In this document: positions 35,527-43,712 of the stretch, one piece after another
Layout: every line of letters begins with the position of its first letter
Position numbering within the stretch: the first letter of the stretch is position 1
NCBI RefSeq assembly: GCF_012933465.1
Contig: NZ_JABBND010000019.1
Location: forward strand, 62,001 to 126,000
Length of the DNA stretch: 64,000 nucleotides
Direction of reading: 5' to 3'
Source: Actinomycetospora sp. TBRC 11914
GTDB taxonomy: Bacteria > Actinomycetota > Actinomycetes > Mycobacteriales > Pseudonocardiaceae
Translations under genes and position numbers: made by a program
Notes under the pieces: generated by a model
Told to the model about the DNA's origin: nothing
Database searches by the model: none
The model's input: only the letters and a program-made list of their open reading frames with translations

Positions 35527-35727
35527 ATGGCGGGAGTGACGGCAGGGCAGCTGGTCACGGTCCTGGTGATCGTGATCTTCCTGATCATCGTGTTCTGGCG
35601 CATCGCGATCCCGCTCCTGGCGGCGTTCGTGCTGGCCAAGGTCGTGGTGGCCGTGATGGGCACCATGGCGGCGATCCACGGGACCGCAGGGCCGACAGCG
35701 GCGGTGTTCCTCCCCCTGCTGCTGTAG
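35527..35727 (+). CDS. 66-aa two-TM membrane protein
   Basis: ATG 35527 is preceded by GGGGGA at 6-nt spacing; the open frame begins 30 bp earlier inside an operator. Hydrophobic spans: TAGQLVTVLVIVIFLIIVFW and RIAIPLLAAFVLAKVVVAVM; the tail is Ala/Pro/Leu-rich (GPTAAVFLPLLL). No family recognised. It is framed by TTGTCCGACAA sites on both sides and divergent from gntR, so it is the probable direct target of that regulator. Confidence 0.65.
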   Translation: MAGVTAGQLVTVLVIVIFLIIVFWRIAIPLLAAFVLAKVVVAVMGTMAAIHGTAGPTAAVFLPLLL

Positions 35728-35731
35728 GGGG

Positions 35732-35742
35732 TTGTCCGACAA
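35732..35742. promoter_or_regulatory. Perfect TTGTCCGACAA site after the 66-aa gene
   Basis: An 11-bp perfect palindrome 4 bp after the stop of the small membrane gene and 1 bp before the stop of the convergent monooxygenase. A binding site here could allow looping with the three upstream sites. Confidence 0.65.
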
Positions 35743-35743
35743 C

Positions 35744-36862
35744 TCAGCTGTGACCCGCCATCACCTCGACGAGCCCGGCCGAGCCGGCGGCGCCGAATGC
35801 GATCTCGAGGTTCGCCGCCGACTCCCCCGCCGCGGCCGCCGCGCGCGGGACCATCGCGGTCTCGTGCTCGGCGAGCGCCGCCGCGACGGCCGCCGGCTCC
35901 TCGATGCCGTGCGCCACCAGCGCGGCGGCGAGCTCGGCACCGTCCTGCATCGCGAGGTTGGCGCCCTCCCCCGCGAAGGGCGACATCAGGTGCGCGGCAT
36001 CGCCGATCAGCGTGACGCCCGGCCTGCGCGGCCAGGCATGACCGACCGGCAGCACGTGCAGGGGCCGCGGGACGAGGGGGTCGTCGGCCTCGGCGACCAG
36101 CGCCCGCAGCTCCGGGGCCCACCCGGCGAACGCGTCGAGGAGGAATCCACGGAGATCCTCGGTCCCGAGGGCGGCCTGATCGGTGCGCAGCGCCGCGTAC
36201 ACCTCGATCGTCGCGCCGGGCTCGCGGTGGGCGAGCAACCCCTGCCCGCCGGCGAGCGCGAAGAGCATCCCGCCCCCGACCGCCGCGGCCGCCTCCGGGT
36301 GCGCCTGGTCGACGTCGTGCAGGCGCGTGGTCACGAACGAGATCCCGGTGTACGCCGGGACGGCGCCCGAGAGCAGTGGGCGCACCCGCGACCAGGCGCC
36401 GTCCGCACCGACGAGCACCGTCGAGATCACGACGCCGCCGTCCGCGAACGTCAGCTCGTGCCACCCGCCGCGGACCGGGCGCACCCCGACGAGCTTGCGG
36501 CCCCACCGCACCGTGCCCGGCGCCAGCGACTCGAGCAGCAGGCGTCGCAGGTCGTCGCGCTGGATCTCCGGCCGGCCGCCGTCGCCGTCGTCGTCCTCGG
36601 TCCGGAGCACCCGGCCGTCACGGTCGAGGACGCGGAGGGCCTCACCGCCGGGGAGGACGTGGGCGCGGAAGGCGTCCTCGAGCCCCGCGGCGCGCAGCGC
36701 GGCCTGGCCCGACTCCTCGTGCACGTCGAGCATCCCGCCCTGGGCGCGGGCGTCCGGTCCCGCGTCGAGGTCGTACACGACGACGCCGACGCCCTGCCGC
36801 TGGAGCACGCGCGCCAGGGTCAGACCGCCCAGGCCGGCGCCGATCACGGTGACCGTGCTCAT
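35744..36862 (-). CDS. TetX-like FAD-dependent monooxygenase
   Basis: A 372-aa class A flavoprotein. FAD motif [15 protein letters not shown] (6-20), QGGMLDVHEESGQAALRAAG like the GGTLDLHKGSGQ of TetX, PEIQRDDLRRLLLESL, LVGADGAWSRVR, and GDAAHLMSPFAGEGANLAM. The resemblance to tetracycline destructases is at family level only. The ATG start overlaps the TetR stop by ATGA, so regulator and enzyme form one operon. The likely role is hydroxylating detoxification of a toxic aromatic or polyketide inducer. Confidence 0.92.
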   Translation of the reverse strand: MSTVTVIGAGLGGLTLARVLQRQGVGVVVYDLDAGPDARAQGGMLDVHEESGQAALRAAGLEDAFRAHVLPGGEALRVLDRDGRVLRTEDDDGDGGRPEIQRDDLRRLLLESLAPGTVRWGRKLVGVRPVRGGWHELTFADGGVVISTVLVGADGAWSRVRPLLSGAVPAYTGISFVTTRLHDVDQAHPEAAAAVGGGMLFALAGGQGLLAHREPGATIEVYAALRTDQAALGTEDLRGFLLDAFAGWAPELRALVAEADDPLVPRPLHVLPVGHAWPRRPGVTLIGDAAHLMSPFAGEGANLAMQDGAELAAALVAHGIEEPAAVAAALAEHETAMVPRAAAAAGESAANLEIAFGAAGSAGLVEVMAGHS

Positions 36863-37560
36863 CGGGTCTCCTTCGCGGGGCGGGAGGTGGTGCGGGCGCC
36901 GGCGACCAGGACGTCGACGAACCACCGGGTGCGATCGGGGCCGCTGCCCGAGAGCAGGTCGGCGCCGAGGGCGGCGATGTGGGGGTGGACGGCCGGATCG
37001 GCGTCGGAGAGCGCGGCCGCGAACTCGTCGTCCTCGGCGGCGGCCGTCGACGGAGCGGCGTCGCGGGTGCCGTGCTCCGCGGCGGTCGCCGTCGCGACGA
37101 GGAGCAGGACGTCGACCGCCCAGGCCGCCCGGTCCGGTGGGACGCCCGCGGCGTCGAGCAGCGCGAGCAGGCCGTCGACGAGCGCGAGGTAGTGCGGCCC
37201 GCTCGGGTGGGTCACCAGGGCGGTGCGGGCCAGGCCGGGGCGCGCGTAGAGCACCTCGGTGTAGGACGAGAGGACGGCCCGGAGCCGGTCGCGCGGGTCG
37301 CCGCCCGACGCGGTCACCGGCGCGAGGTCGACCTCGCCGAGGAAGACGTCGAGCACCGCTGCGTGCAGGGAGGCGGTGTCGCGGACGTAGACGTAGAGCG
37401 ATGCGGGGCCGGTGTCGAGCTCCTGGGCGAGGCGGCGCATCGTCACCCGTTCCGTGCCGTGGGCGCGGACGAGCTCGACGGCGGCCGCGACGACGGCCTC
37501 GCGACTGAGCGCGGGCTTGGCCGGGCGGTCCCGACGGCTCACGGGGGCGGTCCTGGGCAC
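36859..37560 (-). CDS. TetR-family repressor
   Basis: A 233-aa regulator. The HTH (about 18-62) contains VELVRAHGTERVTMRRLAQE and LDTGPASLYVYVRDTASLHA. The C-terminal domain follows the TetR_C pattern with YARPGLARTALVTHPSGPHY. GTG 37560 (reading VPRTAPVSRRD) is preferred, because further upstream the frame runs through the palindromic operator. Its gene is cotranscribed with the TetX-like monooxygenase. Autoregulation is expected from the double operator at 37574-37602. Confidence 0.9.
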   Translation of the reverse strand: MPRTAPVSRRDRPAKPALSREAVVAAAVELVRAHGTERVTMRRLAQELDTGPASLYVYVRDTASLHAAVLDVFLGEVDLAPVTASGGDPRDRLRAVLSSYTEVLYARPGLARTALVTHPSGPHYLALVDGLLALLDAAGVPPDRAAWAVDVLLLVATATAAEHGTRDAAPSTAAAEDDEFAAALSDADPAVHPHIAALGADLLSGSGPDRTRWFVDVLVAGARTTSRPAKETR

Positions 37561-37573
37561 ACCCCGACGATAC

Positions 37574-37602
37574 ACGAACATGTTCGTCACGAACGTGTTC
37601 GC
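37574..37602. promoter_or_regulatory. Double TetR operator
   Basis: ACGAACATGTTCGT (37574-37587) is a perfect palindrome. It is followed at 15-bp centre distance by ACGAACGTGTTCGC (37589-37602). It overlaps the presumed transcription start of the tetR-monooxygenase operon. Confidence 0.75.
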
Positions 37603-37622
37603 CGCCGTATTCGTCCACTAGT

Positions 37623-37648
37623 GGTTGACGTAGCGACCATCGTCAACC
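37623..37648. promoter_or_regulatory. Inverted repeat GGTTGACG-N10-CGTCAACC
   Basis: Perfect 8-bp arms in the divergent spacer between tetR and the Clp_N gene, ending 4 bp before GTG 37653. Each arm contains TTGACG, which could be a -35 element or a second operator, possibly for the HTH-Clp_N protein. Confidence 0.55.
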
Positions 37649-37652
37649 CACA

Positions 37653-38402
37653 GTGGACGCCATGACCGCGCCTCTCCCCATCCCGCCCCCCGTCCGGCTC
37701 GACGACCTCATCCGCGCCATCACCGCCGTCCACGACGACGCCCTCGACCAGCTCACCGACGCCGTGCTCGCCGGCGAGCACCTCGGCGAGGTCGCCGACC
37801 ACCTCATCGGCCACTTCGTCGACCAGGCCCGGCGTTCCGGGGCCTCGTGGACCGAGATCGGCAAGAGCATGGGCGTCACGAAGCAGGCCGCGCAGAAGCG
37901 GTTCGTGCCGAAGGGCAGCACGCCCGACCTCGACCCGGAACAGGGCTTCAGCCGGTTCACCCCGCGGGCGCGCAAGGTCGTCGTGGCCTCACAGTCCGAG
38001 GCCCGCGCCGCGGGCAACACCGAGATCACCCCCGCCCACGTCGCGCTCGGGCTGCTCGCTGAGCCCGAGGGACTCGCGCTCCGCATGGTGACCGCCCAGG
38101 GCGTCTCGCCCGACACCTTCCGACGGCGGGTCGCCGCGACGCTGCCCGCGGCCGACGGGACGCCGCCGCCCGAGCTCATCCCCTTCGACGCGGCCGCCAA
38201 GAAGGTCTTCGAGCTGACCTTCCGCCAGGCGCTCCGGCTCGGGCACAACTACGTCGGCACCGAGCACATCCTGCTCGCGCTGCTCGACCACGAGGACGGC
38301 GACGGGGTGCTGACCGGTCTCGGGCTCGACCAGCAGGCCGCGGAGACCACCCTCGCCGCGCTCCTCGCGCAGGTCACCGCGCCGGCGTCGTCGGAGGACT
38401 GA
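37653..38402 (+). CDS. HTH plus Clp N-terminal domain protein
   Basis: A 249-aa protein; GTG 37653 or ATG 37662. Residues 65-84 (SWTEIGKSMGVTKQAAQKRF) form a helix-turn-helix. Residues about 100-240 are a double Clp_N repeat (RFTPRARKVVVASQSEARAA with EITPAHVALGLLAE, and FELTFRQALRLGHNYVGTEH with ILLALL) as in ClpC/ClpA. There is no AAA+ module, so it is not an unfoldase. It may act as a DNA-binding adaptor or substrate receptor for ClpC. Its 3' end overlaps the broken hydrolase on the other strand by 29 bp. Confidence 0.85.
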   Translation: MDAMTAPLPIPPPVRLDDLIRAITAVHDDALDQLTDAVLAGEHLGEVADHLIGHFVDQARRSGASWTEIGKSMGVTKQAAQKRFVPKGSTPDLDPEQGFSRFTPRARKVVVASQSEARAAGNTEITPAHVALGLLAEPEGLALRMVTAQGVSPDTFRRRVAATLPAADGTPPPELIPFDAAAKKVFELTFRQALRLGHNYVGTEHILLALLDHEDGDGVLTGLGLDQQAAETTLAALLAQVTAPASSED

Positions 38403-38783
38403 GCCGAGCGAGGACGTCCCGGACGGCGGTGGCGACGACCGCGGGCGCCTCGTACACCGGGGTGTGACCACAGTCGGCCCAGTGCAGCGACGCGGCCGGC
38501 AGCAGCGCGGCGAGCTCCTCGGCCTCGGCGGTCGAGCGGGCGCGGTCGTGGACGCCGTGGACGACCACGGCCAGGCAGCGGACGCCGCGCAGCGCGGCCG
38601 TGAGGTCGAGGTCGCGCTGGCTCTCGAGCACCTCGACGGCCGCCCCCGGCACGGTCCACGGGTCCGGTGCGGTCATCCACGAGACGGCTCGGCGACGACC
38701 TCGGTGCGCAGCTCGGCGAGCGTCGGACCGAAGACGGCCGGGGAGCAGATCGTGCCCGGGAGCGCCACCAGCGGCAGGACCAT
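38374..38783 (-). pseudogene. Alpha/beta hydrolase with internal deletion
   Basis: The 5' piece (38783-38673) encodes MVLPLVALPGTICSPAVFGP and TLAELRTEVVAEP, the first strand and oxyanion region of an alpha/beta hydrolase, then stops. The 3' piece (38676-38374) encodes the C-terminal part: LRGVRCLAVVVHGVHDRARS with the acid, and LHWADCGHTPVYEAPA with the catalytic His. The nucleophile-elbow region and cap (roughly 100 or more residues) are missing, and the two parts are in different frames joined by ATGA. Non-functional as a hydrolase. Confidence 0.7.
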
Positions 38784-38802
38784 GCGGCCATCCTGCCGTG
38801 AC

Positions 38803-40440
38803 TCAGCCGGCCGCTCCGTCGGAGGGCGCGTGGCCGTTGCGGCGCCCCGGCTCGCCGTCGCGCGAGGGCCCTGCGGAGCGCATGCCCCGCAGGTCGAAGA
38901 CCGGCCGCCCGGTGTCCCGGGATCGGGAGGCGTCCCCGCTCTGCGCGTCCTCGTCGCCCGGCGCCGCGTCCGGCACCGCGTCCGATGAAGGGTCCGATGT
39001 GGACCCCTCGGCGACGACGGCGGCCGCCCCCTCGCCGTCCGACCGGCCCTCCCCACCTTGCGGGCCCGCGGACGCGCTGGTGTGCGGGGTCGCGTCGATC
39101 CGCAGGCGCGGGAGCTGGACCGCGTCGGCCGGGGCGCCGCCGCGGCGCCGGAACCAGCGGCCGGGTGCCCCGTCGTCCGCGCCCTCCCCCGAGCCCGCCG
39201 AGTCGGCCGCCCACGCGGCCAGGGAGCGCGTGTCCGAGAGGGTGATCTCGTCGCCGGTCAGGGTGGTCGGGGCCCGCTCGGCGTGCGCGGGGTGGCCGAG
39301 CGCGAGGTGCAGGTCGTCGAGCGGGAGCGGGCGGGCCACGGTCACCGTCGTCGCGACCTTGGCGGACAGGTCGACGTTCGGGTAGCCCCCGGAGAACAGC
39401 TCGAGCTGCTCGGCGGCGGCCGCCGCGACGCGGTGCAGGTGGGACGTCGAGGCCCCGGGCACGATCAGGGCGAACTCGCGCTCGGAGAGCCGGACGGCCG
39501 CGTCGACCGGACCGAGGGGCTCCGTGAGCGCGGACGCGGCCTGGCGGGCGGCGTGGTAGGCGGCCCGGCGGCCGTGGGCGCCCTCGGCATGGCCGAGCCC
39601 GGCGACGTCGAACACCGCGATCCCGATCGGGAGTGCCGAGACCCGGCCGTCGGTGCCCGCCCACCGGCCGAGGAAGTCGGGCGTCGGGAGGCCGGACTGC
39701 GGCTCGAGGTGGGCCTGCGCGCGCGCCTCCGCCGCCGCCTGGGCGTCCGCGAGCTGGGCGCGCAGCAACCGGCTGCCGGCACGCGCGTGGTGCATCCGGG
39801 CGGTCACCCGCTGCAGGGACGCGGTCGCCCACTGCTCGCCCGTGGTCCCGCGCGACGCCGCCACGGCCCCGCCCTGGGGCATGATCCGCGCCAGCAGCTC
39901 GTCGATCGTGCGCCGCGTGTCGGGCCGCAGGCGCTCGCCGAGCGCGATCCGCATCCGCGCCAGCTCGTTGGCGGCCTGCACCCGCGAGTAGCCCCAGCGG
40001 CCCAGGAACCAGCGGCCGGCCTCGAGCGTGTACTCGGTGGGGTCGATCTCGCCGGTGTCGGTGGCCACGAGGAAGGCGCCGGCCTCGGGCCCGACCGCGA
40101 TGACGCTCCACTCCTCGGCGAGCGGCTCGGACGGGTCGAGCAGGACGACCTCGACCGTCTCGCCGACGTCGTGCTGCTCGCCGTCGCTGAACCCCACGAC
40201 GACGTGGATGCCGGACCGGGCGAGCTCCTCGTAGACCGCCCGCTCCCGGGTGAAGTACGCCATCCGCTGGAACAGCGCGACCACGACGGTCGGCTCGTCG
40301 CGCGGGCCCTGCGCGACCGCCGACTCGATCGCGTGGGAGATCGCCACCAGCGAGCGCTTCGAGGCCGGCGCGGGCACGTCGGGCGCGCGAACGGCCTCGT
40401 CACGACCCTGGCGCGCTGCGATCCTCGTCGTCCCTGCCAT
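38803..40440 (-). CDS. DICT-domain sensory protein with degenerate GGDEF domain
   Basis: A 545-aa protein. The N-terminal DICT domain (about 28-150: SLVAISHAIESAV, ALFQRMAYFTRERAVYEELA, HVVVGFSDGE) is a sensory module found with diguanylate cyclases. The middle (about 230-400) is a GGDEF fold in which the active-site loop reads LSEREFALIVPG, so cyclase activity is unlikely. The C-terminal 140 residues are disordered and charged. ATG start; no TM segments. It follows no operon and may be a c-di-GMP-independent regulator. Confidence 0.82.
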   Translation of the reverse strand: MAGTTRIAARQGRDEAVRAPDVPAPASKRSLVAISHAIESAVAQGPRDEPTVVVALFQRMAYFTRERAVYEELARSGIHVVVGFSDGEQHDVGETVEVVLLDPSEPLAEEWSVIAVGPEAGAFLVATDTGEIDPTEYTLEAGRWFLGRWGYSRVQAANELARMRIALGERLRPDTRRTIDELLARIMPQGGAVAASRGTTGEQWATASLQRVTARMHHARAGSRLLRAQLADAQAAAEARAQAHLEPQSGLPTPDFLGRWAGTDGRVSALPIGIAVFDVAGLGHAEGAHGRRAAYHAARQAASALTEPLGPVDAAVRLSEREFALIVPGASTSHLHRVAAAAAEQLELFSGGYPNVDLSAKVATTVTVARPLPLDDLHLALGHPAHAERAPTTLTGDEITLSDTRSLAAWAADSAGSGEGADDGAPGRWFRRRGGAPADAVQLPRLRIDATPHTSASAGPQGGEGRSDGEGAAAVVAEGSTSDPSSDAVPDAAPGDEDAQSGDASRSRDTGRPVFDLRGMRSAGPSRDGEPGRRNGHAPSDGAAG

Positions 40441-40608
40441 CGGGCACCCCCGGCCGCTGCCGACACTGAGTCACGACGTCGAGCGAGTTGGTTCACTCGG
40501 ACAGTCGCCAGGGCATCCCCCGGACAGGGGTGTCGTCGACCGGCGGGCAGGTAGAGGTGCGCCCGATGGTTGTAACAATGCGGTGAACGGGCGATCGGCC
40601 GCGTCCGA

Positions 40609-41715
40609 TCAGTGGGCGAGGGCCCCGTCCGGCACCGTCCCGACGAGGCCGGTCGCGAACCGGGCGAGGTCCCGGCGCGACGCGGCCGCGGTCCGGCCCA
40701 CGAGCCGGCGGCCGGCCTCGGACGCCTCCAGCCAGGAGGCGGGCTCCTCGGCGAAGCGCCGCAGCGCCGCGACCGCGGGCCCGACGAAGTCCTCCCCGCC
40801 GGCGATCACCACCCCCGCGGCCCCGACCGCCACGTCGGTCAGGCACCCGGCCTCGTGGGCGATCACCGGCGCCCCGCGGCCCATCGCCTCCCAGGCCGCG
40901 AGCCCGAAGGACTCGTGGACGTGCCGGGACGGGAAGAGCAGCACGTCGACCTCGTCGAGGAACGCGTCGCGGGCCGGGCCCGACAGGGCACCGACGCACT
41001 CCACCTCGGGCCGGTCGGCGAGCAGCCGGGCGGCCTCGGGATCGATGACGGGCCCCGCGACCCGCAGTCGGACGGTCATCCCCGCGCGGGCGGCCGCGTC
41101 CACCGTCTCCAGCGCCGTCCCGATCCCCTTGTCGACGGTGACGTTGCCGAGGAAGCCGACGACCAGGGGCGCGTGCGGGCGCGTGCGCGGCGACCCGACG
41201 GTCAGCCCGCCCGCGATGCCGACCACGCGCGCCCGGATCCCGGGATGACGGGCCCGGAGGTCGTCGCGCATGCGCGGGCAGCTCACCAGGTGCTCACAGC
41301 CGGGCCCGGCGACGCGGACGAGCAGGCCCAGCAGCCGCGAGGGGCGGGTCAGGTACGCGTAGGAGTGGTGCTGGAGGTGGCGTCGGTAGCCCAGCAGCCG
41401 CGCCGTCCCGAGCAGGGCGACCCCGTAGACCATCCCGGCCCCGGCGTCGCAGGTGAACACCGCCGTGGCGGTCCGTCGTCGCTCGGCCACCAGCACGGCG
41501 AGCGCGCGGAGCACCCGCAGGACCCGCACCAGGTGGTAGTGCGGCGACCGGACCAGCGAGGGCGCGGCGACGCTGACCCGCCTCACCGTGGTGACCTCCT
41601 CGATCGCCGCGGTGAGGCGGCCCACGGCGACGGCCATGCCGTGCACGGGCGGGGCGAAGTGGGCGACGACGAGCACCCGCGATGCCCGACCCTGCGGCCC
41701 GAGGAGCACCGTCAC
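40609..41715 (-). CDS. GT4-family glycosyltransferase
   Basis: A 368-aa GT-B enzyme. ARVLVVAHFAPPVHGMAVAV-like glycine loop at the N-terminus, VVGFLGNVTVDKGIGTALET (start of the nucleotide-sugar domain), VLLFPSRHVHESFGLAAWEA with the E(x7)E retaining motif, and GRGAPVIAHEAGCLTDVAVG. The GTG start overlaps the BY-kinase gene stop (GTGA). It is the only intact glycosyltransferase in the locus and the last gene of the minus-strand polysaccharide operon. Confidence 0.92.
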   Translation of the reverse strand: MTVLLGPQGRASRVLVVAHFAPPVHGMAVAVGRLTAAIEEVTTVRRVSVAAPSLVRSPHYHLVRVLRVLRALAVLVAERRRTATAVFTCDAGAGMVYGVALLGTARLLGYRRHLQHHSYAYLTRPSRLLGLLVRVAGPGCEHLVSCPRMRDDLRARHPGIRARVVGIAGGLTVGSPRTRPHAPLVVGFLGNVTVDKGIGTALETVDAAARAGMTVRLRVAGPVIDPEAARLLADRPEVECVGALSGPARDAFLDEVDVLLFPSRHVHESFGLAAWEAMGRGAPVIAHEAGCLTDVAVGAAGVVIAGGEDFVGPAVAALRRFAEEPASWLEASEAGRRLVGRTAAASRRDLARFATGLVGTVPDGALAH

Positions 41716-43712
41716 GACGTCGACCCGTCTTCGGTCTCGTCCGGGCCCTGCTCGGCCGCCCGGGCCCCGTAGGCCTGGTCGAACCACCCGGGCTGCGCGC
41801 GCCCGACCGGCGGCGACGCCGTCGGCGCGTCACGCTCGACCGTCGGCCACGGACGTGGCCGGGAGGGCTCGGCGTCGTCGGGGCGCACCTCGTCCGGGCG
41901 CACCTCGTCGGGGTGCACCTCGTCGGCCCGCACCTCGGTAGCCGTCGCCCCCGCCGCCTCCGCCGGCTCGGGGGCGACCGCGGTGGGCGCGGACGCCGGC
42001 CGCGCGTGCCCGTTCGTGTGGGGGTTCGCGTGACCGTTCGTGGCGGGCTGCTCGTGGCGGACCTGCTCGGCCGGCCGCGCCGCGGCGATCGGGACGCTCG
42101 CCGGGGCCCCGGTGACGACCCAACCGCGCGGGAGCGCCGAGACCGTCACCGGGCGCGGGACCGGCGACGCCGGGTCGGGCTGGGCCGCCGGCGGATCGGG
42201 CCGGGCCGCCGGCGGATCGGGCCGGGCCGCGGGCGGACCGGACGCCCGCCCGGACGACGACGACCCCTCCGGCGCCGAGGAAGCCCCGGGGCCCGGCGAG
42301 GGCGCAGCCGAGGGCGAGGGGCGGGGAGGCGAACGACGCGGGATCGGCTGCGGGGCCACCGGCCGCGGCGGCGCGCTCGGGCGTGCGGTGTAGGCGTCGC
42401 AGTCGGTCCCCCGGGCCGGCTCGGGCGCCATCGTGAGCACGACCCCCAGGACACGCGCCCCGACCGCGGCGAGCGCCTCCCGGGCCTCGTCGAGACGGGC
42501 CCGCACGGTCCGGCCGTGGCGGCACAGCAGCAGCGCCCCGTCGGCGAGGCTCGCGAGGACCGCCCCGTCGGCGACGGGCGCCAGCGGCGGTCCGTCGAGG
42601 ATCACCACGTCGTAGTGGGACCGCAGCTGGGCGACGAGGTCGCGCATCTGCCGGGAGGACAGCAGCTCGCTCGGGTTCGGCGGGACGGTGCCGCACACGA
42701 GGACGTCCGCCCCGGACGGGTGCCAGCGCTGCACGGCGGCGGCGAGGCCCGTCCGGCGGGTCAGGACGTCGGTCAGCCCGACGCCGTCGACGAGGCCGAG
42801 ACGGGCGGCGACGGTGGGCCGGCGCAGGTCGGCCTCGACGACCACGACGCGGGCGTTCTGCGCGAACGCCGCGGCCAGGGCGCAGCTCAGCGTCGTCTTG
42901 CCCTCGGCGGGCATCGAGCTGGTCACCGCGAGGACCGACGGCGGGTCGTCGACGTCGGCGAAGAGCAGGTTCGTGCGGACGCGGCGCACCGCCTCGCCGT
43001 ACCGGCCCTCGAGCGGCGGAGCCCCCTCGGTCAGCCCGGGGACGAGCGGGAGCGAGCCGAACGAGGTGATGCCGGTCCGCTCGGTCAGCTCCGCGGAGGA
43101 GCGGACCGTGGTGTCGAGCGCGCCGCGCAGCACGGCGGCCGCCAGCCCCACCACGAGTCCCACGACGAACCCGATCACCAGGTTCGCCGTGATCCGGGGG
43201 CTGACCGGGGTGGTGTCGACCTTCGCCGGGTCGACGACGCTGGCCGTGACCGCGGGGGCAGCGTTCGGGCCCTTCGGGCGCTCGATCTGGGCGACGACGT
43301 TCGCGAAGCTGCTGCCGATCCCGCCCGTGATCGCGGCGGCCTTCTGCGGGTCCGGGTACGTGACCGTCACCGTGATGATCGTCGACGCGGTCGTCGAGGA
43401 CACCGACACGTCGTCGGCCAGCTCGGTGGTGGTCTCCGGGAGCCCGAGGTCCGCGACCACGGGCGCGAGGACCCGGTCGGAGACCATCAGCTCGGAGTAC
43501 GACTTGATGCGCTGCTGCGAGAGCAGGCCGCCCTGGTAGGCCGAAGCGGCGTTCTGGGTGTCGGCGGCCGCGACGTAGAGGCTCGTCGACGACCCGTAGC
43601 TGCGCGGCATGAACGCGGTGACGGCCGCCGCGAGCGCGAGCCCGGCGAGCACCGCGGCCACCAGGAGGATCCAGCGGTCCCGCAGGACGCGCAGCAGGGA
43701 CGGGAGGGTCAT
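41712..43712 (-). CDS. Wzz/BY-kinase (polysaccharide copolymerase, Wzc/CapAB-like)
   Basis: A 666-aa protein. Wzz domain with TM helices at about 14-34 and 176-197; kinase with Walker A SSMPAEGKTT (265-274), A' VVVVEADLRRP (289-299) and Walker B VVILDGPP (369-376). It controls chain length and export of the polymer. The C-terminal 235 residues are a long disordered Pro/Ala/Asp tail with AARPDPP and EVRPDEVRPDE repeats. It has only two Tyr, rather than the usual Tyr cluster, so the autophosphorylation mode is unclear. ATG start after GGGAGG. Overlaps its neighbours at both ends. Confidence 0.93.
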   Translation of the reverse strand: MTLPSLLRVLRDRWILLVAAVLAGLALAAAVTAFMPRSYGSSTSLYVAAADTQNAASAYQGGLLSQQRIKSYSELMVSDRVLAPVVADLGLPETTTELADDVSVSSTTASTIITVTVTYPDPQKAAAITGGIGSSFANVVAQIERPKGPNAAPAVTASVVDPAKVDTTPVSPRITANLVIGFVVGLVVGLAAAVLRGALDTTVRSSAELTERTGITSFGSLPLVPGLTEGAPPLEGRYGEAVRRVRTNLLFADVDDPPSVLAVTSSMPAEGKTTLSCALAAAFAQNARVVVVEADLRRPTVAARLGLVDGVGLTDVLTRRTGLAAAVQRWHPSGADVLVCGTVPPNPSELLSSRQMRDLVAQLRSHYDVVILDGPPLAPVADGAVLASLADGALLLCRHGRTVRARLDEAREALAAVGARVLGVVLTMAPEPARGTDCDAYTARPSAPPRPVAPQPIPRRSPPRPSPSAAPSPGPGASSAPEGSSSSGRASGPPAARPDPPAARPDPPAAQPDPASPVPRPVTVSALPRGWVVTGAPASVPIAAARPAEQVRHEQPATNGHANPHTNGHARPASAPTAVAPEPAEAAGATATEVRADEVHPDEVRPDEVRPDDAEPSRPRPWPTVERDAPTASPPVGRAQPGWFDQAYGARAAEQGPDETEDGSTS

